DNA from: Selenomonadaceae bacterium UBA2897
GTDB lineage: Bacteria > Bacillota > Negativicutes > Selenomonadales > Selenomonadaceae
Assembly (NCBI GenBank): GCA_002350105.1
Contig: DEDT01000059.1
Coordinates: forward strand, 46,361-110,360
DNA: 64,000 nt
Direction of reading: 5' to 3'
In this document: piece by piece, positions 1 to 9,207 of the stretch
Layout of the letters: every line of letters starts with the position of its first letter
Numbering within the stretch: the stretch's first letter is position 1
The notes under the pieces: model-generated
Told to the model about the DNA's origin: nothing
Database searches by the model: none
The model's input: only the letters and a program-made list of their open reading frames with translations
Program-made: the position numbers and the translations under genes

Positions 1-200
1 GGCTGATTGCGTCCGTCCGCCATAAAATCATCGGGGAACATGGTTAAAGAGGCCTTGAGTGCGGCCCAGGGGTCCTCTACGGGAGATATAACATACACAT
101 TGCCAACCTGTTCAATATTGACCTCGGATTCGTCTACGCGGTATTCCTTAGGGATGCGTAGAGCCTGGCTATTGCCGCTGCGAAATATCTTTGCGATCAT
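1..200 (-). CDS. VapB/AbrB-type antitoxin, C-terminus cut off by window edge
   Basis: Reading the minus strand from the ATG at 198-200 gives MIAKIFRSGNSQALRIPKEY and continues open to the window edge (66 residues visible). The start 'x-K-I-F-x-S-G-N-S-Q-A-x-R-x-P-K-E' is the swapped-hairpin AbrB/SpoVT DNA-binding fold typical of VapB antitoxins, and the visible end (DFMADGRNQ) resembles VapB C-termini that bind the PIN toxin. A strong ribosome site (TAAGGAGG complement at 210-217) decides the start. VapB is usually 75-85 residues, so little is missing; a VapC-like PIN toxin would be expected just outside the window. Role inferred: autorepressing antitoxin. Confidence 0.75.
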   Translation of the reverse strand, partial: MIAKIFRSGNSQALRIPKEYRVDESEVNIEQVGNVYVISPVEDPWAALKASLTMFPDDFMADGRNQ

Positions 201-222
201 ACTGCATCGCCTCCTTATGGTT

Positions 223-252
223 AGTATATACGAATGTATATACGAATGTCAA
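223..252 (-). promoter_or_regulatory. Promoter of the VapB-like gene with embedded direct repeat
   Basis: On the minus strand TTGACA (247-252) and TATACT (223-228) are separated by 18 bp. The spacer carries two copies of CATTCGTATATA, 12 bp apart, overlapping both boxes. Direct repeats placed here are a natural operator for the antitoxin, as in other AbrB-fold antitoxins that repress their own operon. The match to promoter consensus is seen; the operator role is inferred. Confidence 0.65.
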
Positions 253-260
253 CGAGCATT

Positions 261-473
261 TTGCCGCTTAGGGTTGTTTCTAAGTATGATACCCTTTAAG
301 GAACATATAGGCAGGAAATTTTTATTTTATGGAGAATTTTTGTAAATGGAATCGTATATATGGCACACGATATGGCAGTTGAGTGCCGATTTATTCATAA
401 TGGCAGTACAGGTGTCGCTTGAATGGTAAGAGACATGGTCGTTGGGGACCGCATAAGAGGATATTTTTGAACT
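261..473. other. Intergenic region between vapB-like gene and hsdM
   Basis: AT-rich leader of the restriction-modification operon. It holds a weak hairpin (AGGGT at about 270, ACCCT at about 290) and a possible 27-codon reading frame starting at 346 behind GGAG (331-334), which is too short and plain to call. I see no convincing promoter for hsdM, although one must lie here or be weakly conserved. Confidence 0.4.
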
Positions 474-2099
474 ATGGCAAAGAAGAAAAAAGAAGTGGCA
501 CTGAATTTGGATGCGGTGTTGTTCAAATGCCGTGATATTTTGCGCAAGGCGAGTAATTCGGGCTCGTTCTTTGAGAAGCGCGATTTGATGCTGACGCTGG
601 TATTCCTGCGCTTTATCGGGGAGAAGTTCGAGGATGGCGTGGCGAATCTGGCGGAGCAGCTGCGAAAGCAGGGGCTGGATCCTGAGGCACCGGAGATTCA
701 TGCGGCATTTTTCGATGACCCTTCCTTTACGGACGGCACGTATAACTTGCAAAAGGAAGCACGCTGGTCGACCATCATCAACACGCCGGCGCCAAAGCTG
801 AACACGGCGCTGGACGCGGCCTTGCACAGCATCGCGACGACGGATGCGCGGCTCAGAGGCTGCTTCAACGAAGGCACGTTTACCTCGCGGGGACTGGGCG
901 CGAGCGATATCAAGCAGCTGGTCGATGAGGTCAATAAAATCAGCCATAAGAAGTTCGGTGAGGAAAAAGACCTCATCGGACGCGTTTACGAATATTTTCT
1001 CAAGGAGTTTGCCGTCAACGCTACGAAGGAGGAGGGCGAGTTCTATACGCCGCATGATGCGGTGCAGCTGATCGCGGCGATGATTGAGCCCTTTGACGGG
1101 ACGCTCTATGATCCGTGCTGCGGCTCGGGCGGCATGTTTATCCAGAGTGCGGATCTCGTCAAGGCGCGCAAGGGGGATATCCGCCGCATCAACGTGTACG
1201 GGCAGGAAAAGGAAGCGGCGACCCTGCGCCTGGCCAAGATGAATCTGGCCCTGCGCGGCATCAGCAACAATCTGGGCGAGGCGAGCATTTCCACATTCAA
1301 AAACGACTTGCATAAAGGGCTGTATTTCGACTATATCATGGCGAATCCGCCGTTCAATCTCAAGAACTGGTGGGAGGAAGGGCTCGCGAACGACGCACGC
1401 TGGGTCGACTACGGCGTGCCGCCGCAGAGCAATGCGAACTATGCCTGGGTACTGCATATCCTCTCCCATCTGAAACCGCTGACGGGCGTGGCGGGATTCC
1501 TGCTCTCGAACGGTGCCCTTAACGATAGCGATGCCCTCTCTATCCGGCAAAAGCTGCTGGAGCATGACAAGGTGGAAGCCATTGTCATCCTGCCACGGGA
1601 TCTCTTCATCACGACGGATATCAGCGTGACGCTCTGGATCCTGAACCAGAATAAACGGGGCGGTGACTACCATGGGCGCCAGCTGCGCGACCGTCATGGG
1701 GAGGTGCTGTTCCTCGACCTGCGCACGTGGCGGGAGCATGCGGTCAAGGGCGAGCAAAAGAAGAAGGTCATGCTCGACAGCGAGCAAATCGCGCGGGCAA
1801 CCGCCATCTATCACCGCTGGCAGGAGAAAGGCACGGACGGCAATAGCTATGCGGAGCCCGAGCTCTACCGCAGCGTCAGCCTGGCGGAGATCAAGGCACA
1901 CGACTGGAGCCTCATCCCCTCGAACTATATCGAGTTCGTCGACCATGACCTGGAGATGGACTATGCGGCCGAAATGCAGCGTATCCAGCAGTCTATGCAC
2001 GCGCTCATGGCGCGCGAGCAAAAGAGCCAGCGGGAACTCATCGCGGCGTTTGAGGGGATAGGATATGGAATTGGCGTGACTAGTGGTGATGATGTATGA
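474..2099 (+). CDS. hsdM: Type I restriction-modification system, methyltransferase subunit HsdM
   Basis: 541 residues. HsdM transfers methyl groups from S-adenosylmethionine to adenine in the target site chosen by HsdS and is part of both the methylase (M2S) and the restriction complex (R2M2S). Seen: an N-terminal helical HsdM_N region (about 10-150), the AdoMet-binding motif DPCCGSGG near residue 215, and the catalytic NPPF motif near residue 291, the usual gamma-class N6-adenine order. It is the first gene of an operon; its stop overlaps the hsdS start (ATGA at 2096). Length is normal for the family and no damage is visible. Confidence 0.95.
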   Translation: MAKKKKEVALNLDAVLFKCRDILRKASNSGSFFEKRDLMLTLVFLRFIGEKFEDGVANLAEQLRKQGLDPEAPEIHAAFFDDPSFTDGTYNLQKEARWSTIINTPAPKLNTALDAALHSIATTDARLRGCFNEGTFTSRGLGASDIKQLVDEVNKISHKKFGEEKDLIGRVYEYFLKEFAVNATKEEGEFYTPHDAVQLIAAMIEPFDGTLYDPCCGSGGMFIQSADLVKARKGDIRRINVYGQEKEAATLRLAKMNLALRGISNNLGEASISTFKNDLHKGLYFDYIMANPPFNLKNWWEEGLANDARWVDYGVPPQSNANYAWVLHILSHLKPLTGVAGFLLSNGALNDSDALSIRQKLLEHDKVEAIVILPRDLFITTDISVTLWILNQNKRGGDYHGRQLRDRHGEVLFLDLRTWREHAVKGEQKKKVMLDSEQIARATAIYHRWQEKGTDGNSYAEPELYRSVSLAEIKAHDWSLIPSNYIEFVDHDLEMDYAAEMQRIQQSMHALMAREQKSQRELIAAFEGIGYGIGVTSGDDV

Positions 2100-3205
2100 G
2101 AAAGGTCCGTTTAGGCGATTACATCGAGCAGTCAACAAAGAATAACCGCCAAGAGCAGTACGGTACGGATTTGATTGTCGGTGTGAACAGTAAGGGAGAA
2201 TTTTCAGAGCCCAAGGGCAATGTAACTGGGGTAAATTTGAAGCCGTATAAAATAGTTCAGCACGGCGATTTCGTATATAATCCCTCACGGCTGGATTTAG
2301 GCTCTATCGCATATCGTGAAGCTGGCCTGTGTATTGTTTCGCACCTGTATATTATTTTTCGGCTCAATGCTATGGGAAAAGAGCATATCGATCCCCTTTA
2401 TTTGTTGCTTTATTTGCGTCGCACCGAGTTTCGCCGTGAAGTGACCTTTAGGAATTTTGGCAGTCAAAGGCCGGAATTCAATTTCTATGACCTGAGTGCC
2501 CTGATTATCCCCTTGCCGCCCTTGGCGAAGCAGCGGCAGGCGGTGGCGGTTTATCAGGGATTAAAGGACAATCTGGCGGCCTACGAACAGGGGCTGGAAG
2601 ACCTCAAGCTGACCTGTGACGGCTTTATCGACCAGCTGCGACATGATTTGCCAGGAAAACGTATTGGCCCATACATTCAGGCGTCGGATGTCCGTAATGT
2701 ACATCAACTTGAGGTCTCGCAGGTACGAGGTATTTCGACGAATAAAACCTTGATTGAAACGAAAGCTAACATGGATGGCGTTAGTTTGTCGAACTATAAG
2801 GAACTGGCACCATGTCAGTTTGTTTATGTAGCAGATACCTCGCGCCGAGGGGATAAAGTCGCCATAGCATACAATGATAGTGATGAGCCATACTTGGTTT
2901 CCTCGATTTATACGGTTTTTTCTACAGACAAGGCAGTCCTTTTACCAGAATATCTGATGATGTTTTTTCACCGTGCGGAGTTCGACCGCTATGCGCGCTT
3001 TCATTCATGGGGCTCGGCGCGGGAGACCTTTGACTGGCAGGAGCTTTGTGATGTACGCATTCCTGTGCCTGAGGTAAAGGTGCAACGCGCTGTTGCGGAC
3101 ATTTATAAATGTTACATCGAGCGGCAGCGGATTGCGGCGGAGCTGCGGCAGCAGCTGCAGGATATCTGCCCCGTGCTCGTGCGGGGCGCGCTGGGGGAGG
3201 TGTGA
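2096..3205 (+). CDS. hsdS: Type I restriction-modification system, specificity subunit HsdS
   Basis: 369 residues. HsdS recognises the bipartite DNA target and holds HsdM and HsdR together. Two target-recognition domains are visible, roughly residues 1-150 and 190-335. Each begins with a short 'R-x-G-x-Y-I/I-G-P-Y-I' like stretch (KVRLGDYI, KRIGPYI) and ends in a helical spacer (about 150-185 and 335-369), the expected tandem layout. The start overlaps the hsdM stop by four bases, implying translational coupling. Base composition inside the recognition domains is more AT-rich than in hsdM and hsdR, as is common for specificity genes that exchange domains. DNA specificity cannot be read from the sequence. 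Confidence 0.93.
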   Translation: MRKVRLGDYIEQSTKNNRQEQYGTDLIVGVNSKGEFSEPKGNVTGVNLKPYKIVQHGDFVYNPSRLDLGSIAYREAGLCIVSHLYIIFRLNAMGKEHIDPLYLLLYLRRTEFRREVTFRNFGSQRPEFNFYDLSALIIPLPPLAKQRQAVAVYQGLKDNLAAYEQGLEDLKLTCDGFIDQLRHDLPGKRIGPYIQASDVRNVHQLEVSQVRGISTNKTLIETKANMDGVSLSNYKELAPCQFVYVADTSRRGDKVAIAYNDSDEPYLVSSIYTVFSTDKAVLLPEYLMMFFHRAEFDRYARFHSWGSARETFDWQELCDVRIPVPEVKVQRAVADIYKCYIERQRIAAELRQQLQDICPVLVRGALGEV

Positions 3206-3207
3206 GT

Positions 3208-6200
3208 ATGGGCAAGCTAAAGAATTATAACGGACGATTCTGCGAATACGACTTTGAAGCTGCGCTCATCAGCATGCTGGAGCAGCCTGGTTGGCAGTAC
3301 CTGGCAGGCTCGCAGCTGCCGCGCACCTCGGAGCGCGAGGTCATCTATGTGGATGATTTGGAACAGTTCCTGCGCAAGACGTATCCGGCTTTCTCCGTGC
3401 AGGATATCGAGCGTCTGCGCGATCAGGTCCTTTATGCCGATGCGGGCGGCGACTTCGCTACGCTCCATCGGGTGTACGGCTGGCTCGTGGATGGCTTTTC
3501 CTTTCAGCCCGAGCAGGGGCTGGCGCAGCAGGTGACGCTCATGGACTTTGCGCGGCCTGCGCAGAATATCTTCCGTGTGGTGAACCAGCTGACCATTACC
3601 TACACCGATCATGGCAAGGAGTGGGAGCGCCGTCCCGATATTCTGCTCTATGTGAATGGTATCCCCGTCTGCATTTTTGAACTGAAGAATCCAGCCAATG
3701 ACGCTGTGGGCATCGTGGATGCCTGGGAGCAGATCGTCACGCGCTATTGGCGCGATATCCCGCAGCTGCTGCATTATACGCCGCTCGCGTGTATCACGGA
3801 TGGCGTGAAGTCCCGCCTTGGTACGGTGCGCACGCCGTATGAGCATTTCTATGCCTGGCGGCAGGTGAATGACGGGGACAAAGTCTCTACGGGCGGCTTT
3901 GATGAACTGGCTGCGATGGTGCAAGGCGTTTTTGCCCCGGACAGGTTCCTTGAGATTTTCCGCGACTATATCTATTTTGCGGATAGCTCGTTTGACGATG
4001 AGGAGCGGGAGATTGTCTGCCGCTATCCGCAGTTTTTCGCCGTGCGGCGGCTCAAGGCGAGTATCGTCACGGCCGTCAGGGCACAGTCGGGGAAGGGTGG
4101 TACCTACTTCGGCGCGACAGGCTGCGGCAAGACCTATGCGATGGCCTTTTTGGCGCGGCAGCTGGCCATGCGCTGCACGGATGTGCCGGTCATGGGTTCG
4201 CCCACGGTGCTCCTGATTGTGGACCGTGACGAGCTGCAGGAGCAGGGCGCAAAACTCTTTACCCGCAGCAAAGAGTTCCTGGGGCTGGGTGAGGTGCGTA
4301 TCGTGCTGACGCGCCGTGAGCTGCGGGAGGAGTTGCAGGCCCGCGAGAGTGGCGGCTTCTATATCACGACGATTCAGAAGTTCTGCGACCGGCAGGAGGA
4401 CAAGCTCGGCCTGCTCTCGGAGCGGGCGAATATTATCTGTTTCTCGGATGAGGCACACCGTACGCAGCTGGCCCGCGCGAAGGCCATTCGCTTTTCCCAG
4501 GATGCCGATGCCAATATGAAGGCCATGCTCTCGAAACCTTATGCCAAGGTCCTGCGCGAGGCGCTGCCGCATGCGACGTTCGTCGGCTTTACCGGTACGC
4601 CGATAGCGGAGACGTATCAGACCTTTGGTGAGGAGATTGCGCGCTATACGATGGATCAGGCCGTAGCGGATGGCATCACCGTGCCCATCAAATACCATCC
4701 ACGCATCGCGCGCGTGCTGCTAGATGAGCAGAAGGTCAAGGAGATTGAGGCATACTATCGCCGTTGCGGCGAGGAGGGAGCCTCGGCAGAGGATGTGCAG
4801 GCCAGCAAGAAGGCCATGAGCTCCATGGAGATTATTCTCGGCGAACCTTCGCGCTTGGAGCGGCTGGCTATCGATATTCACGACCATTATCTGGCAGCCT
4901 GTGCTGCGGATCCCCAGCGCGTGCAAAAAGCGCTGATTACCTGCGCTTCGCGGCCGATTGCCTACGCACTGCTGGAAAAGTTCCAGGCCCTCTATCCGGA
5001 GTGGTTCACGCTGCGGCGCGTGCCTGAGGACTATACAGCCAGCGAGGAGGAACTGCGCACGCTGGTGGAGATGCCGACCATTGCGATGGTGTCCAGCGTG
5101 GGTAGCAATGATAAAAAGGCGATGTATGATTATCTGGGTGGCACGAAGAACGACCAGCGCAGCCAAAGGCTGGAGGCGGCGTTCAAACAGGAGCATTCCA
5201 ACTTCCGTATCGCGATTGTGGTCGATATGTGGATTACGGGGTTCGATGTGCCTGCGCTTACCTACTTGTACAATGACAAGCCCTTGGAAAAGCATTTGCT
5301 CATCCAGACCATCAGTCGCGTGAACCGCAAATATCCCGGTAAGTCGTATGGTATGATTATTGACTATATCGGTATCCGCGATGCCATGCGGCAGGCACTC
5401 AAGGTCTACGGTGGCACTGGCTCGGTCGCACCTTCGCCGGATGATGTGGCACAGGCGGAGCAGATTTTCCGCGAATTGCTGGCGATTTTGCAGCGGCTCC
5501 TTACCGATTTTGACTTGTCCGTGTTCTTGCAGCCGGATGCGGACCCGGCCCTGCGTTATCAATGCTTGTCCCGCGCCGCGGAGTATGTCTTTACGGAGAC
5601 GCGGCGGCTGTCCCTGGAGCGCGAAGACGGCAAAGGCACGACCCGTGTTTCCTTCAAAACGTATTTCCTGGCCATGGTCAAGCGCCTGCGCGCTGCCTAT
5701 GATGTCTGCCAGCCTTCGGGCGGGCTGGGTGAGCAGGAAATGGCACTGGCACAGTGTTTCTTTGCCGTAGCTGGTTTCGTGCGTAAATTGAGCGGCAAGT
5801 CGGAGCTCGATACAGAGAGTATGAATCGCCACGTCGAGCATATGGTCGCAGAGGCGCTGAAATATAGCAAGGTAGAAAATATCCTGGCACCGGGCGAGAA
5901 AGAGGATATCTTTGGTCCGGAGTTTACCGAGGCTGTGGCCGATATCAAGATGCCCGCCACGCGCCTCGAAGCCCTCGTCAAGATGCTGCGCCGCCAGATC
6001 AAGGAATACCAGCGCACGAATCAGGTAGCTGCGCGCAAGTATCAGGAGATGCTGGAGGAGACGATTCAAAGGTATCACGAGCGGCGCAAGAAACTGTCTG
6101 AGGAGGAGGCTGGAGCCGCGCAGGAACAGGCCGCTGCCGACATCATCGCCGAGGCGACGGCGCAGGCAAAGGACATCATGCGGGATATGCAGGCTGATCG

Positions 6201-6540
6201 CAACAGCTTCCGCAAGCTCGGCCTGACATTCGAGGAAAAGGCGTTTTACGATATCCTCATCAAGATGCGCGATACCTATAATTTTGTGTATGGTGAAGAT
6301 AAAAAGCAGAATGGCGTCACCATCAACGAAAGGTGTCAGGCACTGGCCAGGAAAATTAAGGAAATCGTGGATATGAAATCTTCCTTTGCGGACTGGCTCA
6401 ACAACCAGAACGTGCGGGACCAGCTCAAATTCGATATCAAGATTTGCCTCGTCAAGAATGGCTATCCCCCGCAGTACAGTCCAGAGGTTTTCCGCCAGGT
6501 CATGGATCAGGTGGAAAATTTCAAGGAAAATCACGGATAG
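3208..6540 (+). CDS. hsdR: Type I restriction-modification system, restriction and translocase subunit HsdR
   Basis: 1110 residues from ATG 3208, which sits 7 nt behind GGGGGAGG and 2 nt after the hsdS stop; an in-frame upstream ATG at 3109 lies inside hsdS and is unlikely. HsdR translocates DNA with ATP and cuts unmodified DNA far from the site. Domains: PD-(D/E)xK nuclease (PDILLYVNG...FELK, about 143-160), SF2 helicase motor with Walker A GATGCGKT (about 302), DEAH box (FSDEAH, about 412), motif III GFTGTP, then a helical C-terminal region rich in Glu/Gln that contacts HsdM. All catalytic motifs are intact, so the system looks functional. Confidence 0.95.
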   Translation: MGKLKNYNGRFCEYDFEAALISMLEQPGWQYLAGSQLPRTSEREVIYVDDLEQFLRKTYPAFSVQDIERLRDQVLYADAGGDFATLHRVYGWLVDGFSFQPEQGLAQQVTLMDFARPAQNIFRVVNQLTITYTDHGKEWERRPDILLYVNGIPVCIFELKNPANDAVGIVDAWEQIVTRYWRDIPQLLHYTPLACITDGVKSRLGTVRTPYEHFYAWRQVNDGDKVSTGGFDELAAMVQGVFAPDRFLEIFRDYIYFADSSFDDEEREIVCRYPQFFAVRRLKASIVTAVRAQSGKGGTYFGATGCGKTYAMAFLARQLAMRCTDVPVMGSPTVLLIVDRDELQEQGAKLFTRSKEFLGLGEVRIVLTRRELREELQARESGGFYITTIQKFCDRQEDKLGLLSERANIICFSDEAHRTQLARAKAIRFSQDADANMKAMLSKPYAKVLREALPHATFVGFTGTPIAETYQTFGEEIARYTMDQAVADGITVPIKYHPRIARVLLDEQKVKEIEAYYRRCGEEGASAEDVQASKKAMSSMEIILGEPSRLERLAIDIHDHYLAACAADPQRVQKALITCASRPIAYALLEKFQALYPEWFTLRRVPEDYTASEEELRTLVEMPTIAMVSSVGSNDKKAMYDYLGGTKNDQRSQRLEAAFKQEHSNFRIAIVVDMWITGFDVPALTYLYNDKPLEKHLLIQTISRVNRKYPGKSYGMIIDYIGIRDAMRQALKVYGGTGSVAPSPDDVAQAEQIFRELLAILQRLLTDFDLSVFLQPDADPALRYQCLSRAAEYVFTETRRLSLEREDGKGTTRVSFKTYFLAMVKRLRAAYDVCQPSGGLGEQEMALAQCFFAVAGFVRKLSGKSELDTESMNRHVEHMVAEALKYSKVENILAPGEKEDIFGPEFTEAVADIKMPATRLEALVKMLRRQIKEYQRTNQVAARKYQEMLEETIQRYHERRKKLSEEEAGAAQEQAAADIIAEATAQAKDIMRDMQADRNSFRKLGLTFEEKAFYDILIKMRDTYNFVYGEDKKQNGVTINERCQALARKIKEIVDMKSSFADWLNNQNVRDQLKFDIKICLVKNGYPPQYSPEVFRQVMDQVENFKENHG

Positions 6541-6591
6541 GCGGGATGAGATACGGAAGAAAACGAATTTCGGCTTCCAGCGTATTAAAAA

Positions 6592-6637
6592 GCAGGAGGC
6601 TACCGCAAAAGCCATGCGGTAACCTCCTGCAATTTTT
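6592..6637. terminator. Bidirectional terminator after hsdR
   Basis: GCAGGAGG-TACCGCA (6592-6607) pairs with TGCGGTA-CCTCCTGC (6615-6630) around a 7-nt loop, followed by a T-run at 6633-6637. It lies between the convergent hsdR and the small membrane gene and can serve both. Confidence 0.8.
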
Positions 6638-6692
6638 GTATTCTATTGTTCTGTGTGACCAATTATGGAAGATTATGCAACGTGGCAATCTG

Positions 6693-6977
6693 CTATATCG
6701 GCAGGCGAAGGTAGCGGACGCAGAGGACGATGAAGCAGACGATGGCGAGGCCGAAGGTGAAGATCTCGACGCGGCGCACGGCGTAGACGGAGTGCAGCGG
6801 GATGTCGATGACCTTCGGCACGTTGCTCGCGAGCAGGGAGATGGCCACGGAGACGTAGAGCAGGACATTCGTCAGTGGCGCTACATGCGCGATGGTGAAG
6901 GCGCGCAGCAGCAGGTAGATCGCTACGGCGATGAAGAAATACGCCAGTTTATCGGCGTGCTTGTACCAGTCAAACAT
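6693..6977 (-). CDS. Small integral membrane protein of unknown function
   Basis: 94 residues from the ATG at 6975-6977 (starts MFDWYKHADK). The frame is open further upstream to 7037, but that extension is not membrane-like and has no better ribosome site; the chosen start follows a modest GGATG/GTGAG stretch. Three hydrophobic segments (about 13-30, 33-50 and 68-88) suggest three membrane passes. I do not recognise a family. It ends facing hsdR and shares the bidirectional terminator. No operon partner is visible. Confidence 0.6.
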   Translation of the reverse strand: MFDWYKHADKLAYFFIAVAIYLLLRAFTIAHVAPLTNVLLYVSVAISLLASNVPKVIDIPLHSVYAVRRVEIFTFGLAIVCFIVLCVRYLRLPI

Positions 6978-7230
6978 TTCACTCACATCCTGTCTATTGG
7001 CCGTCGGGGATGTGCTGCCCTGGCAGCTGCCCGTCATCGGCCATGTTTTCTTTCTGTTGTACCTTTTCGCCGTGGCGGTGCAAAATCCTGCCGTTCAACG
7101 CTTCGCAGGGGATAAAACTTATGTCACGGAATTTTACAGGGTATCGCCCGTTGACGATACCCTGTTTTTGCGTTAATATGGATGTACTGAATAAAACATA
7201 TAAGATAAATATACAATAGGGGTGACAGGC
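6978..7230. other. Intergenic region with larE terminator-promoter arrangement
   Basis: A strong hairpin, ACAGGGTATCG (7136-7146) with CGATACCCTGT (7155-7165) followed by TTTTT, lies directly in front of larE. The likely larE promoter TTGACG (7151-7156), 17 bp, TAATAT (7174-7179) starts inside the 3' half of that hairpin, so the hairpin probably ends upstream transcription and does not attenuate larE. Nothing else is convincing here. Confidence 0.55.
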
Positions 7231-8064
7231 ATGAATCAGGACGTGCAAAAAAAATATCAGGCTTTGCAGGAGCGTCTGCGCGAACTGGGCAGCGTGGCCG
7301 TGGCGTTTTCGGCGGGCGTCGATTCGACGCTTTTGGTCTATGTGGCGCATGAAGTGCTCGGGGGCGAGATGCAGGCTTTCACGGCGCAGTCGGACTTCGT
7401 GCCGCAGCGCGACGTGGACGATGCCGTGGCCTTCTGCGCGGCGCAGCATATCCCGCATGAGGTGGTGCCGTTCCCCATCCTCACGGTGCCGCACGTGCAG
7501 GAGAATCCCAGCGACCGCTGCTACTACTGCAAGCACGCCTTGTTCGCTCGCATGAAGGAACTGGCAGAGGCGCGGGGGATCGCGTACGTCGTGGATGGCT
7601 CGAATCTCGACGATGATGGCGACTACCGCCCCGGCCACCGCGCCCTGCATGAACTGGGGATCGTGAGCCCGCTGCACGATGCGGGCTTCCGCAAGCAGGA
7701 TATCCGCGACCTCTCGCAGGCCCTCGGCCTGCCGACCTGGAACAAGCCGAGCTTTGCCTGCCTCGCCTCGCGTTTCCCCTACGGCGAGCAGCTGACGCCA
7801 GCGGGTCTCGCGCGGGTGAATGCGGCGGAGGAGTACCTCATGGCGCAGGGCTTTACGCAGTTCCGCGTGCGCGACCATGGCGCTGGCACCATCGCGCGCA
7901 TTGAGGTGCCGCCGGCGGACATCGGCCGCCTGCTGGATCCGGCGCTGCGCGCGGAGCTTACGGCGCGGTTCCGGGAGCTCGGCTATCAGTATGTGACCGT
8001 CGACCTGCAGGGCTATCGCACGGGAGCAATGAACGAAGTGCTGCCAACGGCAAAACATGGGTGA
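7231..8064 (+). CDS. larE: ATP-dependent sacrificial sulfur transferase, LarE family
   Basis: 277 residues from ATG 7231 behind AGGGGTGA; a GTG in frame at 7222 lies in the ribosome site and is less likely. LarE adenylates and sulfurates the pyridinium cofactor precursor of the nickel-pincer nucleotide used by lactate racemase and relatives. Seen: PP-loop SAGVDST (about 27-33), a Cys pair in RCYYCK (C97, C100) and a third Cys in SFACLASRFPYG (C177), which matches the position of the sulfur-donating Cys of Lactobacillus LarE. Three cysteines suggest the iron-sulfur type that sulfurates catalytically, not the sacrificial type; this is inference. No larA, larB or larC is nearby. Confidence 0.85.
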   Translation: MNQDVQKKYQALQERLRELGSVAVAFSAGVDSTLLVYVAHEVLGGEMQAFTAQSDFVPQRDVDDAVAFCAAQHIPHEVVPFPILTVPHVQENPSDRCYYCKHALFARMKELAEARGIAYVVDGSNLDDDGDYRPGHRALHELGIVSPLHDAGFRKQDIRDLSQALGLPTWNKPSFACLASRFPYGEQLTPAGLARVNAAEEYLMAQGFTQFRVRDHGAGTIARIEVPPADIGRLLDPALRAELTARFRELGYQYVTVDLQGYRTGAMNEVLPTAKHG

Positions 8065-8123
8065 AAAGGAATCCTTCTGTCCTCTTTAAAGATACATACA
8101 GAAAATAAATTTTACAAAAATTG

Positions 8124-8152
8124 TTGACATTTACGAATGGCTGGTGTAGTAT
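8124..8152 (+). promoter_or_regulatory. Promoter of the BASS transporter gene
   Basis: TTGACA (8124-8129), 17-bp spacer, TAGTAT (8147-8152). TTTACAAAAATTGTTGAC and GTATTGTAAACAATT flank it as a loose inverted repeat (TTGTAAA half-sites), a possible operator. Confidence 0.7.
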
Positions 8153-8208
8153 TGTAAACAATTTCGGATTTAAAATTCTGTATACATCGAAGGAAGGAGG
8201 AGAATCTC

Positions 8209-9180
8209 ATGTTGAGAGTTCTCGAAAAGTGCAGCACATTTGTTTCTAAGTATATGGCGGTTTTCGTAATTATTATTGCTGCCGTAGCTCTCTTTCAGCC
8301 GTGGACGTTTAAATGGGCCGCTCATTGGGTGACCATTTTGCTCGGCGTCGTCATGTTCGGCATGGGCATGACCATGAAATTGTCCGACTTCAAGCTGGTG
8401 TTCCAGCGTCCGAAGGATGTCCTGCTCGGCGCGGTCTGCCAGTTCACGATCATGCCGCTGCTGGCATACCTGCTTTGCCGCGTCTTCAGCCTGCCGGCCG
8501 ACCTTGCCGCCGGCGTCATCCTCGTAGGTACCTGCCCCGGCGGCACGTCCTCGAATGTCATGACATACCTCGCCAAAGGCGATGTGCCACTGTCCGTCTC
8601 CATGACGATGACGACGACGGTGCTCGCGCCGGTGGTCACGCCGCTTTTGACCTGGTGGTTGGCCGGGGCCTGGATTGATGTGCCGTTCACGGGCATGATG
8701 CTCTCCATCCTGCAAGTCGTCATCCTGCCGATCGTCGCCGGTATCGTGCTCAACCATTTCTTCGGCATGCAGGTGCAGAAAGCCGTCAAGGTCTTGCCGC
8801 TGGTCTCCGTCACAGCCATCGTGCTGATCGTCGGTGCGGTGGTATCCGTCAGTGCCCAGCGCATCATGACCACGGGCCTGCTCGTGATGGGGGTCGTCAT
8901 GCTGCACAATCTGCTCGGCTATGGCCTGGGCTTTCTCGTGGCGAAGGCGATGCATCTCAACATGGCCAAGATGAAAGCCATCTCCATCGAGGTCGGCATG
9001 CAGAACTCCGGCCTGGCTACGTCGCTGGCTCTGCAGCACTTCGGTGCCGCCGCCGCTATTCCGGGTGCCGTGTTCAGCGTCTGGCATAACATCTCCGGTT
9101 CCCTCGCGGCCAATTACCTCTCCAGCCGTACGCAGCGGCAAGAGGTGCGGGCTGAGGAACAGGCCGCCGTTACGGATTGA
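8209..9180 (+). CDS. Bile acid:sodium symporter (BASS) family transporter
   Basis: 323 residues behind GGAAGGAGG. About nine to ten membrane helices. The segments GVVMFGMGMTMKLSDF, the GTCPGGTSSNVMTYLAKGDV crossover region and EVGMQNSGLATSLA are the conserved sodium-site motifs of the BASS/YocS family. Family members take up bile acids, pantoate, pyruvate or related organic anions with sodium; the substrate here cannot be told from sequence. It is monocistronic with its own promoter and a terminator at 9208-9249. Confidence 0.88.
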   Translation: MLRVLEKCSTFVSKYMAVFVIIIAAVALFQPWTFKWAAHWVTILLGVVMFGMGMTMKLSDFKLVFQRPKDVLLGAVCQFTIMPLLAYLLCRVFSLPADLAAGVILVGTCPGGTSSNVMTYLAKGDVPLSVSMTMTTTVLAPVVTPLLTWWLAGAWIDVPFTGMMLSILQVVILPIVAGIVLNHFFGMQVQKAVKVLPLVSVTAIVLIVGAVVSVSAQRIMTTGLLVMGVVMLHNLLGYGLGFLVAKAMHLNMAKMKAISIEVGMQNSGLATSLALQHFGAAAAIPGAVFSVWHNISGSLAANYLSSRTQRQEVRAEEQAAVTD

Positions 9181-9207
9181 GACCGTCAGTGTAAAATTTT
9201 GACCGTA

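Noticed and set aside
346..429. 27-codon frame upstream of hsdM
   Set aside because: Poor spacing to GGAG, no conservation evidence and unremarkable composition.
327..2288. 653-codon open frame on the minus strand opposite hsdM
   Set aside because: It is a shadow of hsdM: no ribosome site, Arg/His-rich composition and no family features, whereas hsdM carries all expected motifs.
6994..7130. Minus-strand tail of a longer frame ending KFRDISFIPCEALNGRILHR... with protein-like composition
   Set aside because: There is no start codon between the larE gene and this segment except an ATG fifteen codons from the end, so no complete gene can be supported; it may be a relic.
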